The notes below the pieces were generated by a model, which worked only from the letters and a program-made list of their open reading frames with translations, ran no database searches and was not told where the DNA came from. Of a stretch of DNA of 32,754 bases, positions 1 through 6,224 are shown piece by piece. Source of the DNA: Candidatus Gastranaerophilales bacterium (GTDB lineage: Bacteria > Cyanobacteriota > Vampirovibrionia > Gastranaerophilales > Gastranaerophilaceae); NCBI GenBank assembly GCA_947624975.1, contig CANQMP010000020.1, positions 1-32,754 of the forward strand. Reading direction: 5' to 3'. Position 1 is the stretch's first letter; the number at the start of each line of letters is the position of its first letter. Both the position numbers and the translations under genes were made by a program.

Positions 1-536
1 CCCTGCGGGAGAGGGAAGAATTTCTTAGTGAACGCAGTGAACTTAGAAATTCGGGTGAGGGGTCAATTATATAGGCACTTAGTACGGAATAATATGCTGG
101 GGCATTCGCTTGCAATGACAGACAATTTTCCCTTCCAAAAAGTAGGATGGGTGAAACAATTTTCATTTCACCCATCTACAATATGATATAATATGACCCC
201 TCACCCTAGCCCTCTCCCGCAAGGGGAGAGGGGACTAGCTGAGGCATTCACTCGCAATGACGACGGATTTTTAGGTTTCATGCAAAGAATTAAACCCACC
301 CCTACCGAAATTTCTAAATTCGCATGCTCATTAAGAAATTTCCCTCTCGCAAAACGATAATTAATCGTTTTGCTCGGCAGAGTCTTGAAAAGGGAGGGAG
401 AAACTGCACCCCACCCTAACCCTCCCTATAAGGGGAGGGAACTTTTTTCGTACGCAGTGCAGAAAAGAACCTCTCACTTTTCACTTTTCACCTTTTAAAA
501 TGTAAGTTGGGGGTTTCCACCCCAAACAAATTTCTA
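1..536. repeat. Intergenic repeat mosaic, cluster 1
   Basis: This gene-free stretch is built from short units that recur near 4140-4500 and 32092-32362. Visible units are an inverted copy of the 'CCCTCTCCCGCAAGGGGAG' type block at 1-65 and a direct copy at 193-233. A unit at 102-206 is matched at 4337-4436 and contains a perfect 11-bp inverted repeat (146-156 with 166-176). An AAATTTCTTA-type hairpin unit lies at 19-51 and, inverted, near 305-342. A 'CGCAAAACGAT' hairpin (349-358 with 364-373) is also at 4266 and 32155. A 'TTGGGG...CCCCAA' hairpin unit lies near 497-530. No ORF in it looks like a gene. It is probably a dispersed non-autonomous repeat family. Confidence 0.8.
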
Positions 537-550
537 AAATTAACCCTTTT

Positions 551-576
551 CACAAAAATTCCCGCCGAGGCGGGAA
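551..576 (-). terminator. Rho-independent terminator of the EF-hand gene
   Basis: A GC-rich stem (TTCCCGC at 559-565 with GCGGGAA at 570-576) is followed on the minus strand by a T run (A554-A558 on plus). It lies about 20 bp past the stop codon of the EF-hand gene. Confidence 0.75.
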
Positions 577-596
577 AATTCCTTTCCAATACGTTA

Positions 597-1148
597 CTAA
601 GAATTGTTTGATTTGTATTTGTAACTTAACAAACTGTATGTGTCAGATGATGATGAGCCGTCTCCGTAAAATACCGACATATCAGTCGCTTTTCGGTTAT
701 TAAACTCATCTTCTACAGCCATTCTTGATGCGTTGATATCGTATGCCGAAATCTCCGCACTCGTAATTCTGCCGTCATGGTTTGTATCCATTTCATCGAA
801 ATGCTCAATGATTTTTGTCATCGTGCTTTCAGAAAGTCCGCTTGAACCCGATGCATATAACTGTGTTAACTCATCTTTCGTTAATCCTCTCGTGGAGATT
901 AGGTTTGAAAGGTTATCCATCTCCTCCGAGGTGATAATTCCGTCACCGTCTTTGTCTATGTTCGTAAAATTCGTCTGCAAATATGATGCGAAAGACTGGT
1001 TTAACACATTGTAATTTGAGGTTTTTGTTCTTGCCTCATTGAGTTTTTCCAGCGTTAAACCTTCGGGATACTGCGACGCAAGATAAGAATACGTGCTTTT
1101 TAACCCCGAATAAATTCCCGATAATATGCCGTTATTGTTGTTCGCCAT
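597..1148 (-). CDS. EF-hand calcium-binding protein (183 aa)
   Basis: Two canonical EF-hand loops are visible, DKDGDGIITSEE at residues 65-76 and DTNHDGRITSAE at 121-132, each with Asp at loop positions 1, 3 (Asp or Asn) and 5, and Glu at 12. The protein should bind calcium. There is no clear signal peptide; the N-terminus is Asn-rich (MANNNNG) and the C-terminus is low-complexity Ser/Tyr/Lys. The start is supported by an AAAGGT ribosome site about 8 nt before ATG 1148. It is a single gene with its own terminator at 551-576, divergent from the small gene at 1324. Calcium binding follows from the loops; the cellular role is unknown. EF-hand proteins of this size appear to recur in this lineage, and another lies at 4876-5472. 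Confidence 0.85.
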   Translation of the reverse strand: MANNNNGILSGIYSGLKSTYSYLASQYPEGLTLEKLNEARTKTSNYNVLNQSFASYLQTNFTNIDKDGDGIITSEEMDNLSNLISTRGLTKDELTQLYASGSSGLSESTMTKIIEHFDEMDTNHDGRITSAEISAYDINASRMAVEDEFNNRKATDMSVFYGDGSSSSDTYSLLSYKYKSNNS

Positions 1149-1213
1149 TTTTTTTTACCTTTACTTTTTTAACTAACCGATTAAATTTTAATAATTTTTT
1201 TCATAAAGTCAAA

Positions 1214-1227
1214 CCTCTAAATATATG
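1214..1227. repeat. 14-bp motif, copy 1 (CCTCTAAATATATG)
   Basis: Exact copy of the 14-mer at 2081-2094. Both copies lie between divergent gene pairs, upstream of plus-strand genes, so it may be a shared regulatory element. Its composition is AT-rich and chance is not excluded. Confidence 0.35.
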
Positions 1228-1323
1228 ACATTTGTAAAAATATGTAACAAAGTTAAGAATTTTCCTAAAGTTTTTTGCGGCATGTGCCGACAAATATTAT
1301 GTTCAAAAGAAAAGGAGTGTGCT

Positions 1324-1539
1324 ATGGACGAAAAAAAAATTACGGATATGGAAGATTTAATGCTTGATTACGGCGAAATGACAAGTTTCGATTTTAATTC
1401 CGCCGATTACAGGCAGGTTAGGGAGCTTCAGAGAAATACAGAATATTTGGACAAGCCCTATGCGTTTAAATACGGAAACTTTGATTTAGTGGACATGATT
1501 CACGCTTTTATTACTCAAAATCAAAAGAGCAACGCTTAA
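1324..1539 (+). CDS. Small protein of unknown function (71 aa)
   Basis: I do not recognise this protein. An in-frame ATG at 1225 would give 104 residues, but ATG 1324 is preceded by an AAGGAG site at a proper distance, and the upstream extension is Cys/Lys-rich and unconvincing. The chosen product begins MDEKKITDMEDLM, is acidic in its first third, and has no Cys, signal peptide or membrane segment. It ends 12 bp before a second small gene that has its own strong ribosome site (AAAGGAGGG), so the two are almost certainly cotranscribed and end at the terminator near 1793. Function unknown. Confidence 0.65.
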   Translation: MDEKKITDMEDLMLDYGEMTSFDFNSADYRQVRELQRNTEYLDKPYAFKYGNFDLVDMIHAFITQNQKSNA

Positions 1540-1551
1540 AGGAGGGTTTTT

Positions 1552-1764
1552 ATGAACGACAGAGAGTTATTTGAAAACAACTGTTTTCCGATGTTCTGGC
1601 TTGAGGATGAAGAACATTTTAAACCCGAAATTCAGCAAAGAAAAGATTTAGACACATTACTTGCAGAACTCGAGGACATTAAAAACCAAATAGATAATAT
1701 ATCCGCAAGAGAATGGCATCTTGCAAAGTTAATGAAACTTCACAACGCAGGTATAGCACGCTAA
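1552..1764 (+). CDS. Small coiled-coil protein of unknown function (70 aa)
   Basis: This is a second gene of a two-gene unit, with an AAAGGAGGG site 5-7 nt before the ATG. Residues about 27-55 (RKDLDTLLAELEDIKNQIDN) show heptad spacing of Leu/Ile and are probably helical or coiled coil. The first 25 residues are acidic and aromatic (FPMFWLEDEEHF). There is no signal peptide or membrane segment. I cannot assign a family. Placement beside another small acidic protein suggests a joint role, but that is inference. Confidence 0.65.
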   Translation: MNDRELFENNCFPMFWLEDEEHFKPEIQQRKDLDTLLAELEDIKNQIDNISAREWHLAKLMKLHNAGIAR

Positions 1765-1792
1765 TTCGTGAATGGCTGCACAGATTTGGGAC

Positions 1793-1825
1793 AAAAAAAT
1801 TCCGCTAAATGCGGAATTTTTTTTA
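1793..1825. terminator. Bidirectional Rho-independent terminator
   Basis: Stem AATTCCGC (1798-1805) with GCGGAATT (1811-1818), flanked by A7 on the left and T8 on the right. It can end both the plus-strand pair (1324-1764) and the convergent minus-strand gene at 1823-2032, whose stop codon is inside the T run. Confidence 0.85.
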
Positions 1826-2032
1826 AGCAAATTTTGGAATCCCCGTGGAATTGATTAGAATGTCAATAACTTTTGGCATTTGACATTTGAATGAATAACC
1901 TCCGTTTCGCAAAGAACACCTTGAGCAGTCGCATTTAATCGAATAGCATTCAAGTGCCTGCTCAGTCCAATTCTGCGTGACAGAATCCGAAATTTCCCCA
2001 TTGTTTTGCGGATAAAAAACTTCATTAACCAT
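1823..2032 (-). CDS. Small cysteine-rich protein, possibly metal-binding (69 aa)
   Basis: The start was set at ATG 2032, because a GGGAG site (2041-2045) lies 8 nt upstream; the in-frame ATG at 2047 has none. Five cysteines (C29, C34, C36, C39, C50) form a C-x4-C-x-C-x2-C-x10-C pattern in the middle of the protein, suggesting a zinc or iron-sulphur knuckle. There is no signal peptide. The ORF shares its terminator with the convergent small-gene pair. I recognise no named family; the metal-binding idea rests only on cysteine spacing. Confidence 0.65.
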   Translation of the reverse strand: MVNEVFYPQNNGEISDSVTQNWTEQALECYSIKCDCSRCSLRNGGYSFKCQMPKVIDILINSTGIPKFA

Positions 2033-2080
2033 AACTAAATCTCCCATTTATATTTTAAACCGTGTGAAAATTGTTTTAAT

Positions 2081-2094
2081 CCTCTAAATATATG
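2081..2094. repeat. 14-bp motif, copy 2 (CCTCTAAATATATG)
   Basis: Exact match to 1214-1227. Here it begins 35 bp before the -10 box of the metallopeptidase-like gene, so it would cover or flank the -35 region. Confidence 0.35.
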
Positions 2095-2115
2095 GTTTTT
2101 ACAAACTTTATATTG

Positions 2116-2121
2116 TATAAT
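2116..2121 (+). promoter_or_regulatory. -10 box TATAAT placed for a leaderless start
   Basis: TATAAT ends 6 nt before ATG 2128, so the expected first transcribed base is at or next to the A of the start codon. The -35 region is weak. Confidence 0.55.
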
Positions 2122-2127
2122 TTTTTT

Positions 2128-2913
2128 ATGGATAAGAAGGATTTGATAAAATACTTTAAATCGCTAGGTTTGACTGTTCATACAACGACCAAAGCACGCG
2201 GGCATCAAGGTTTTTTCCTTAAAAACAGAATTGATATATCAAAAAACACATCGGAAGAAAAAATTGTGCCGACTCTTTTGCATGAGTTTGCACATTATAT
2301 ACATTCAAAGATAGAACCTGACATGAACAGAACAGGCGGGACTTTGAAGGCACTTTTCGGCTCGGATGAATTTTTGGATGAACTCGTTAAGGTTACAAAT
2401 TTTGTTGATGAAAACTCATTGTGCGTAAAGTTATACGAACACAAAGACAGGGTAAAATCAAAGGCTGACGGGTATGAAAAGATTATCAAAGCTTATTATC
2501 CGAAATTTCAACGGACAAAAAAGTTTAAAGAATTTGACAAATACGTAAAAAAATCGGATGCACGCTATCTTTTAAAATATGACAGGGTCAAACTGATTAA
2601 AGGCGGAATTTTCCGAAAAACAACAAAATTATACTCTATCGACAATATTGAACGAGATTTTCCCGATATGCCGGAAGCTTTTTGTGCATACATAAGATTA
2701 CAGTCTTTGCGTAGGAAGCAATCAAGGATTTCTGCCCGCATATCAAGGTACGGAAGGTATTACAAAAAGCCCGCCGAGCTGTTTGCAAGACTTGTTGAAG
2801 GCTTATATCTTGACAGAGAGCGGACGGAAGCTATTGCCCCAAACGTAACAAAGAGGTTTTATAAACTTCTGCACGACGGGTATTATTTTGAACTGAAAAA
2901 TTTGTTGAAATAA
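2128..2913 (+). CDS. HExxH zinc metallopeptidase-like protein (261 aa)
   Basis: The zinc-binding motif HEFAH is at residues 52-56, and a candidate third ligand, Glu217, sits in KKPAELFARLVEG. This arrangement (HExxH near the N-terminus and a late 'aELFAR..E' helix) resembles the IrrE/ImmA-like and polyvalent-protein metallopeptidase groups. The middle and C-terminus are very basic (RRKQSRISARISRYGRYYKK), suggesting nucleic-acid or phage-protein contact. There is no signal peptide, so it should be cytoplasmic. ATG 2128 was preferred over ATG 2092 because the latter lies upstream of the TATAAT box and neither has a Shine-Dalgarno site. It is a single gene ending 7 bp from the convergent spmB. 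Substrate unknown. Confidence 0.7.
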   Translation: MDKKDLIKYFKSLGLTVHTTTKARGHQGFFLKNRIDISKNTSEEKIVPTLLHEFAHYIHSKIEPDMNRTGGTLKALFGSDEFLDELVKVTNFVDENSLCVKLYEHKDRVKSKADGYEKIIKAYYPKFQRTKKFKEFDKYVKKSDARYLLKYDRVKLIKGGIFRKTTKLYSIDNIERDFPDMPEAFCAYIRLQSLRRKQSRISARISRYGRYYKKPAELFARLVEGLYLDRERTEAIAPNVTKRFYKLLHDGYYFELKNLLK

Positions 2914-2920
2914 AAATTAA

Positions 2921-3451
2921 TCAAAACATCCAATTACAAACAGCGATTGCTGAAATAATTCCGATGAAATCCGCAAGCAAGCCGACCAAAAGTGCGTAAC
3001 GCAGTTTTGAAATTCCGACAGCCCCGAAGTAAACCGCCAAAACGTAGAATGTGGTTTCACTCGAACCGACCATAACGGCGGAAAGTTTCGTCGCATAATC
3101 GTCAGGTCCGAGAGTGTTTGCAATATCGGAAAATACACCCAATGCCGCAGAACCCGATAATGACCTTACTATCATCAAAGGAATTGTGTCAGCAGGCACG
3201 TTAAAGCGGGAAAGTACAGGTGCAAACAAATTTTCCATCGACTCTATAATTCCCGATGCTCTGAACATTGATATTGCAACAATTATCGCAACAAGGTAAG
3301 GGATAATGTTTACGGCAACCTTAAACCCGTCTTTCGCACCGTCCGTAAAGGTTTCGTACAAAGGAACACGTTTGAATAATCCCATTGTCAGGATTAAAAG
3401 AATTATGAAAGGCAAAGCCCACAAAGAAATGAAACCCATTATCCCGTTCAT
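2921..3451 (-). CDS. spmB: SpmB-type membrane protein, nucleoside-recognition (Gate) domain
   Basis: This polytopic inner-membrane protein of 176 aa has the SpmB pattern: hydrophobic segments near residues 8-25, 45-62 and 145-172, and the conserved stretch 'RSLSGSAALGVFSDI' at about 94-108 followed by 'VGSSETTFYVLAVYFGAVGI'. In Bacillus the SpmA/SpmB pair is needed for spore-core dehydration. Homologues occur widely in non-spore-formers, where the role is unknown but a small-molecule channel or transporter is likely. Its ATG overlaps the spmA stop by 4 bp (ATGA), so the two are translationally coupled. No other sporulation gene is in the window. Confidence 0.85.
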   Translation of the reverse strand: MNGIMGFISLWALPFIILLILTMGLFKRVPLYETFTDGAKDGFKVAVNIIPYLVAIIVAISMFRASGIIESMENLFAPVLSRFNVPADTIPLMIVRSLSGSAALGVFSDIANTLGPDDYATKLSAVMVGSSETTFYVLAVYFGAVGISKLRYALLVGLLADFIGIISAIAVCNWMF

Positions 3452-4086
3452 GCACTTACCTCAACTTTCTCCTCTTTCTCTTTTTTAGCAGTGGTTTCTG
3501 CGGGTTTTTGAGGGGTCCATAATTTTTGGAAAATTTTTGAAATAATTATTGCCGATAAAAATGCAATGGTAGTAACAACAAGCGTCGGAGCAATAATTTC
3601 TGTGGGATTTTTGTACCCGATGCTTATCAAAACAGCTATTACGGTTGCTGGGATAAGCTGAAAACCTGCCGTATTCATCGCAAGAAACATACACATGGCG
3701 TTTGATGCGGAAGTTTTATCGACGTTATATTTCTGCATTTCTTCCATTGCCTTAATTCCGATAGGAGTAGCAGCATTAGTTAAGCCTAGAGCGTTAGCCG
3801 AAAAACTCATTGCAATATCGCCCGTTGCGGGGCTGTCATTTGGAATTTCGTTAAACAATCTTTTTGTAACGGGTTTGATAATCTTTGCGATAATCTCGAC
3901 GAGTCCGCATTTTTCGGCAATTTTCATCATCCCGAGCCAAAACGCCATTATACCGATAAGCGAAAACGCAACCTTGACGGACAATTCCGCACCCATCAAA
4001 ATAGAATTTACGACATCAGTGAGTTTCCCGTTTATTGCCCCTGCAATTATTGAAATTACTATCAAAAAATAGAAGATGTAATTCAT
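3448..4086 (-). CDS. spmA: SpmA-type membrane protein, nucleoside-recognition (Gate) domain
   Basis: This is a polytopic membrane protein of 212 aa, partner of SpmB. It shows the SpmA motifs 'GLVEIIAKIIKPVTKRLF' (about 81-98), 'GDIAMSFSANALGLTNAATP' (about 108-127) and 'NAMCMFLAMNTAGFQLIP' (about 148-165). The C-terminus is a charged Lys/Glu tail. It is the first gene of a two-gene operon. A near-consensus promoter (TTGACC, 17-bp spacer, TATAAT) ends 6 nt before the ATG and there is no Shine-Dalgarno site, so the transcript should start at the AUG. The substrate is not deducible from sequence. Confidence 0.88.
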   Translation of the reverse strand: MNYIFYFLIVISIIAGAINGKLTDVVNSILMGAELSVKVAFSLIGIMAFWLGMMKIAEKCGLVEIIAKIIKPVTKRLFNEIPNDSPATGDIAMSFSANALGLTNAATPIGIKAMEEMQKYNVDKTSASNAMCMFLAMNTAGFQLIPATVIAVLISIGYKNPTEIIAPTLVVTTIAFLSAIIISKIFQKLWTPQKPAETTAKKEKEEKVEVSA

Positions 4087-4092
4087 AAACCG

Positions 4093-4121
4093 ATTATATA
4101 ATTAATATCTTTTTGGGTCAA
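4093..4121 (-). promoter_or_regulatory. spmA promoter, leaderless geometry
   Basis: Minus-strand TTGACC (4121-4116), 17-bp spacer, TATAAT (4098-4093), then 6 nt to ATG 4086. It is the best consensus promoter in the window and leaves no room for a 5' UTR. Confidence 0.8.
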
Positions 4122-4139
4122 TCACGGTGGAATTATTTA

Positions 4140-4500
4140 AGATAAAGAATGTTAATTTCCTCTCCCCGTGAGAGGGTTAGAGTGAGGGGTTAGAAATAAA
4201 ATGTAAGTTGGGGGTTTCTACCCCAACAAAAACTGCACCCATCTGTCCTTAGGACTATCCCTCTCGCAAAACGATACTTAATCGTTTTGCTCGGCAGAGT
4301 CCATCTGGGGAGGGAGTCAATAAGCTGGATTGCTTCGCATTCGCTCGCAATGACAGACAATTTTCCCTTCCAAAAAGTAAGATGTGTGAAACAATTTTCA
4401 TTTCACCCATCAACAATATAATATGACCCCTCACCCGCATTTGTAGTTCGCTTACGCTCACACAACTGCTCCCTCTCCCGCAAGGGGAGAAGGGATTTAC
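4140..4500. repeat. Intergenic repeat mosaic, cluster 2
   Basis: The cluster contains an inverted 'CTCTCCCC.TGAGAGGG' block (4156-4190), the 'GTTGGGGGTTTCTACCCC' hairpin (4206-4225), and the unit 4240-4310 (CATCTGTCCTT ... CCATCTGGGG, with the AAAACGAT/ATCGTTTT hairpin), which is nearly repeated at 32128-32202. It also contains the 25-mer at 4330-4354 identical to 32092-32116, and the 4337-4436 unit shared with 102-206. It fills the gap between spmA and the XRE gene. Open frames through it carry translations such as 'SLRANAKQS', seen as false proteins in many genomes, and are not genes. Confidence 0.8.
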
Positions 4501-4604
4501 ATGCAAGGGGGGGTGGAGGAAAAATCTCATGTTTACACCATATATTGCGTGCAGACTGAGTCTGCCAATTTTCACTTCTTACCCACATTAACCCATTCAT
4601 TTTT

Positions 4605-4650
4605 ATACTACTATAATAGTATAGAATACACATTGTCAATAGTGTAAAAT
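4605..4650 (+). promoter_or_regulatory. Promoter/operator region of the XRE gene, with an opposing minus-strand promoter
   Basis: An imperfect palindrome at 4605-4622 (ATACTA...TAGTAT arms) holds TATAAT 4612-4617. A second -10 candidate, TAAAAT 4645-4650, lies 7 nt before ATG 4658. On the minus strand, TTGACA (4638-4633), an 18-bp spacer and TATAGT face into the repeat cluster. The palindrome is a plausible autoregulatory operator. Confidence 0.5.
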
Positions 4651-4657
4651 TTATTTC

Positions 4658-4879
4658 ATGCAAGATTATAAAGCCGTGCTGAAACAAATCGGAATGAAAT
4701 TCCGTATTGAAAGGGTTAAACAAAGCCTGTCACAAGAGGGTTTTGTCGAACTCGCCAATGTGCATACCAATTACATCGGCAAAGTCGAACGCGGTGAACA
4801 AAACCTTACGGTTAAAAAAATTGTTGAACTTGCAAATTCATTAAATATCCCCGTCAAAAAAATTCTGACTATAGACTAG
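4658..4879 (+). CDS. XRE-family transcriptional regulator (73 aa)
   Basis: This is a single helix-turn-helix domain of the lambda-repressor/Cro type. The HTH core 'SLSQEGFVELANVHTNYIGK' spans about residues 23-42 and is followed by the family signature 'VERGEQNLTVKKIVELAN'. The size and signature match small orphan regulators and controller proteins. There is no Shine-Dalgarno site; the TAAAAT box 7 nt upstream suggests a leaderless message. The stop codon overlaps the stop of the convergent EF-hand gene. Similar in length and sequence to the regulator at 9098-9328. Targets unknown; autoregulation through the 4605-4622 palindrome is inferred. Confidence 0.85.
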   Translation: MQDYKAVLKQIGMKFRIERVKQSLSQEGFVELANVHTNYIGKVERGEQNLTVKKIVELANSLNIPVKKILTID

Positions 4880-5472
4880 TGATGGTGATTATGCAGCATG
4901 GGACGATGAGGCATCGGACGAATCGGCGCAGGTTGATGATAGTAATGATTATGATACGGGCGCATAAAAAGATGCATTAAACCCAAAAAATTCGCAACCT
5001 GTCTTGTTTCAATATAATCCGACATAATTTCTTTGTATTCTTTGTAATTTATTGTTGAAGGATCGGAATTATCGTCGTCATTATACAACGTAGAAATAAC
5101 ATTGAATTGGTTATAAGCATTTTGAGCCTGATAAGTGTTGTAGGGGATAAGATTAAATCTGTTCCAGTTGTTTGCTTCGGTTCTCATAACCTCTTTTGCT
5201 GAAATTACACCGTTTTTGTTAATATCAAGTTCGTTAAAAACTTCTTTCATCGACTTATTGAAATCAAAATTTTTCAAATTTCCGACGACAAGACTGCTTG
5301 GAATAGAAGGCATGACTCTTACATTATAAGGAGCAATCGGAACATAAATCTGTGCATCAGCTTCCTGAACGGCAAGTGGTGATGTAGCTATTGCCGCCGC
5401 TGCCGCTGCGGTTTTGAATTTGTTTGCCTTTGTTCCCGTAAAATTCTGATAACCGACTGCATTAATTTTCAT
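4876..5472 (-). CDS. EF-hand protein with NFTG N-terminus and His-rich tail (198 aa)
   Basis: The N-terminus MKINAVGYQNFTGTKANKF is followed by an Ala-rich stretch (residues 21-40, ending EADAQ), which could be an unusual export or anchoring signal. One canonical EF-hand loop, DINKNGVISAKE, is at residues 83-94, and a degenerate one is at 134-145 (Ile at loop position 8, Glu at 12). The C-terminal 30 residues are rich in His, Pro and Tyr and end in HNHHH, a likely metal-binding tail. An AGGAG site precedes the ATG. The NFTG start recurs in the protein at 18482-19000. Calcium binding is likely; the job is unknown. Confidence 0.8.
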   Translation of the reverse strand: MKINAVGYQNFTGTKANKFKTAAAAAAIATSPLAVQEADAQIYVPIAPYNVRVMPSIPSSLVVGNLKNFDFNKSMKEVFNELDINKNGVISAKEVMRTEANNWNRFNLIPYNTYQAQNAYNQFNVISTLYNDDDNSDPSTINYKEYKEIMSDYIETRQVANFLGLMHLFMRPYHNHYYHQPAPIRPMPHRPMLHNHHH

Positions 5473-5553
5473 AATAATAAACTCCTGTTTTTTCTTAATA
5501 TTAAATCACTCAATAAAAAATTTTGCCGATTTGTTAAAAAAGTTTTACATTTT

Positions 5554-6162
5554 TTACATCAAATCGTTATATCTGAATAAATTGTATCCCTCAATGTTAT
5601 AACTTGCGTCTATCCCTTTCATATAAATTTCTCTGTCATATATATTTTCGGTTAAAGCATTTTTTAAAATCACTTTAATTTCGGTATTTTTAATCGGACT
5701 GCGTTCCATTGCAAGCAGATAATCGGTTTTGTCAACGCTGTTCCAGTCGACTACCATATTAAGTTCTTTTTTGAAAATCAAATCGAGCCAAATTCTCATA
5801 CTTCTGCCGTTACCTTCTCTGAAAGGATGTGCAATATTCATTTCGACATATTTTTCAATAATTTCGTCAAAAGTTGACTGCGGCATCTTATCAATATTTT
5901 CAATGGCTGTTTCAAGATACATTACGGGAGCAAAGCGAAAATTCCCTTTTGCCAAATTAACCGTTCTTATTTTACCTGCAAAATCATAGATTTCATCAAA
6001 TAAAAACTTGTGAATTTTTGAAAGTGTTTCAAAAGTGCCGGCTTCAAACTTATCAGATATCCCTTTCTCAAAAAGTTCATAAGCTTTTTTTTTGCTTATT
6101 CTTTCTTCTTCTCTTGCAAGTTCGGCAGAATTTTGTATTCCGAGTTTGTTTTCTAAAACCAT
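5554..6162 (-). CDS. Fic-family AMP-transferase, class III-like autoinhibited (202 aa)
   Basis: The active-site loop HPFREGNGR is at residues 112-120 (catalytic His112), within a Fic fold aligning from memory along its whole length with Neisseria NmFic ('YVEMNIAHPF', 'IWLDLIFKK', 'AMERSP'). The C-terminus carries S187-x3-E191-G192, matching the class III inhibitory motif (S/T)xxxE(G/N), so activity should be restrained by its own C-terminal helix and released by autoAMPylation or monomerisation. Fic enzymes transfer AMP from ATP to protein hydroxyls; DNA gyrase/topoisomerase IV are targets for several. There is no separate antitoxin gene next to it, as expected for class III. The promoter is leaderless (6178-6169). 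Target unknown. Confidence 0.9.
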   Translation of the reverse strand: MVLENKLGIQNSAELAREEERISKKKAYELFEKGISDKFEAGTFETLSKIHKFLFDEIYDFAGKIRTVNLAKGNFRFAPVMYLETAIENIDKMPQSTFDEIIEKYVEMNIAHPFREGNGRSMRIWLDLIFKKELNMVVDWNSVDKTDYLLAMERSPIKNTEIKVILKNALTENIYDREIYMKGIDASYNIEGYNLFRYNDLM

Positions 6163-6168
6163 AGAATA

Positions 6169-6178
6169 ATTATAGCAT
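6169..6178 (-). promoter_or_regulatory. Extended -10 promoter of the Fic gene
   Basis: Minus-strand TGCTATAAT, with TATAAT ending 6 nt before ATG 6162. No Shine-Dalgarno site is present. It sits directly after the terminator hairpin of the acyl-CoA synthetase gene. Confidence 0.7.
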
Positions 6179-6213
6179 AAAAAAGGGGCAGGTTATAGAA
6201 CCTGCCCTTTTTG
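6177..6213 (-). terminator. Strong terminator after the acyl-CoA synthetase gene
   Basis: Stem GGGCAGGTT with AACCTGCCC, flanked by A and T runs on both sides, 12 bp after the stop codon at 6225. It separates the synthetase operon from the Fic gene. Confidence 0.85.
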
Positions 6214-6224
6214 TTATAACGTAA

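Noticed and set aside
1-536. CRISPR-like array
   Set aside because: Repeats differ in length, order and orientation and have no regular spacers; no cas gene is present.
733-1014. Plus-strand open frame opposite the EF-hand gene
   Set aside because: It is antisense to a gene with two exact EF-hand loops and has no motif of its own.
2921-4086. Evidence for sporulation
   Set aside because: spmA/spmB are widespread in non-spore-formers, and no other sporulation gene is present.
4255-4723. Two minus-strand open frames of 106 codons each
   Set aside because: They run through repeat cluster 2 and translate the 'SLRANAKQS'-type false peptide; there is no ribosome site or domain, and they cross the XRE promoter.
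4658-6162. XRE regulator and Fic enzyme as a toxin-antitoxin pair
   Set aside because: They are separated by a convergent EF-hand gene, are on opposite strands, and the Fic protein carries its own inhibitory motif.
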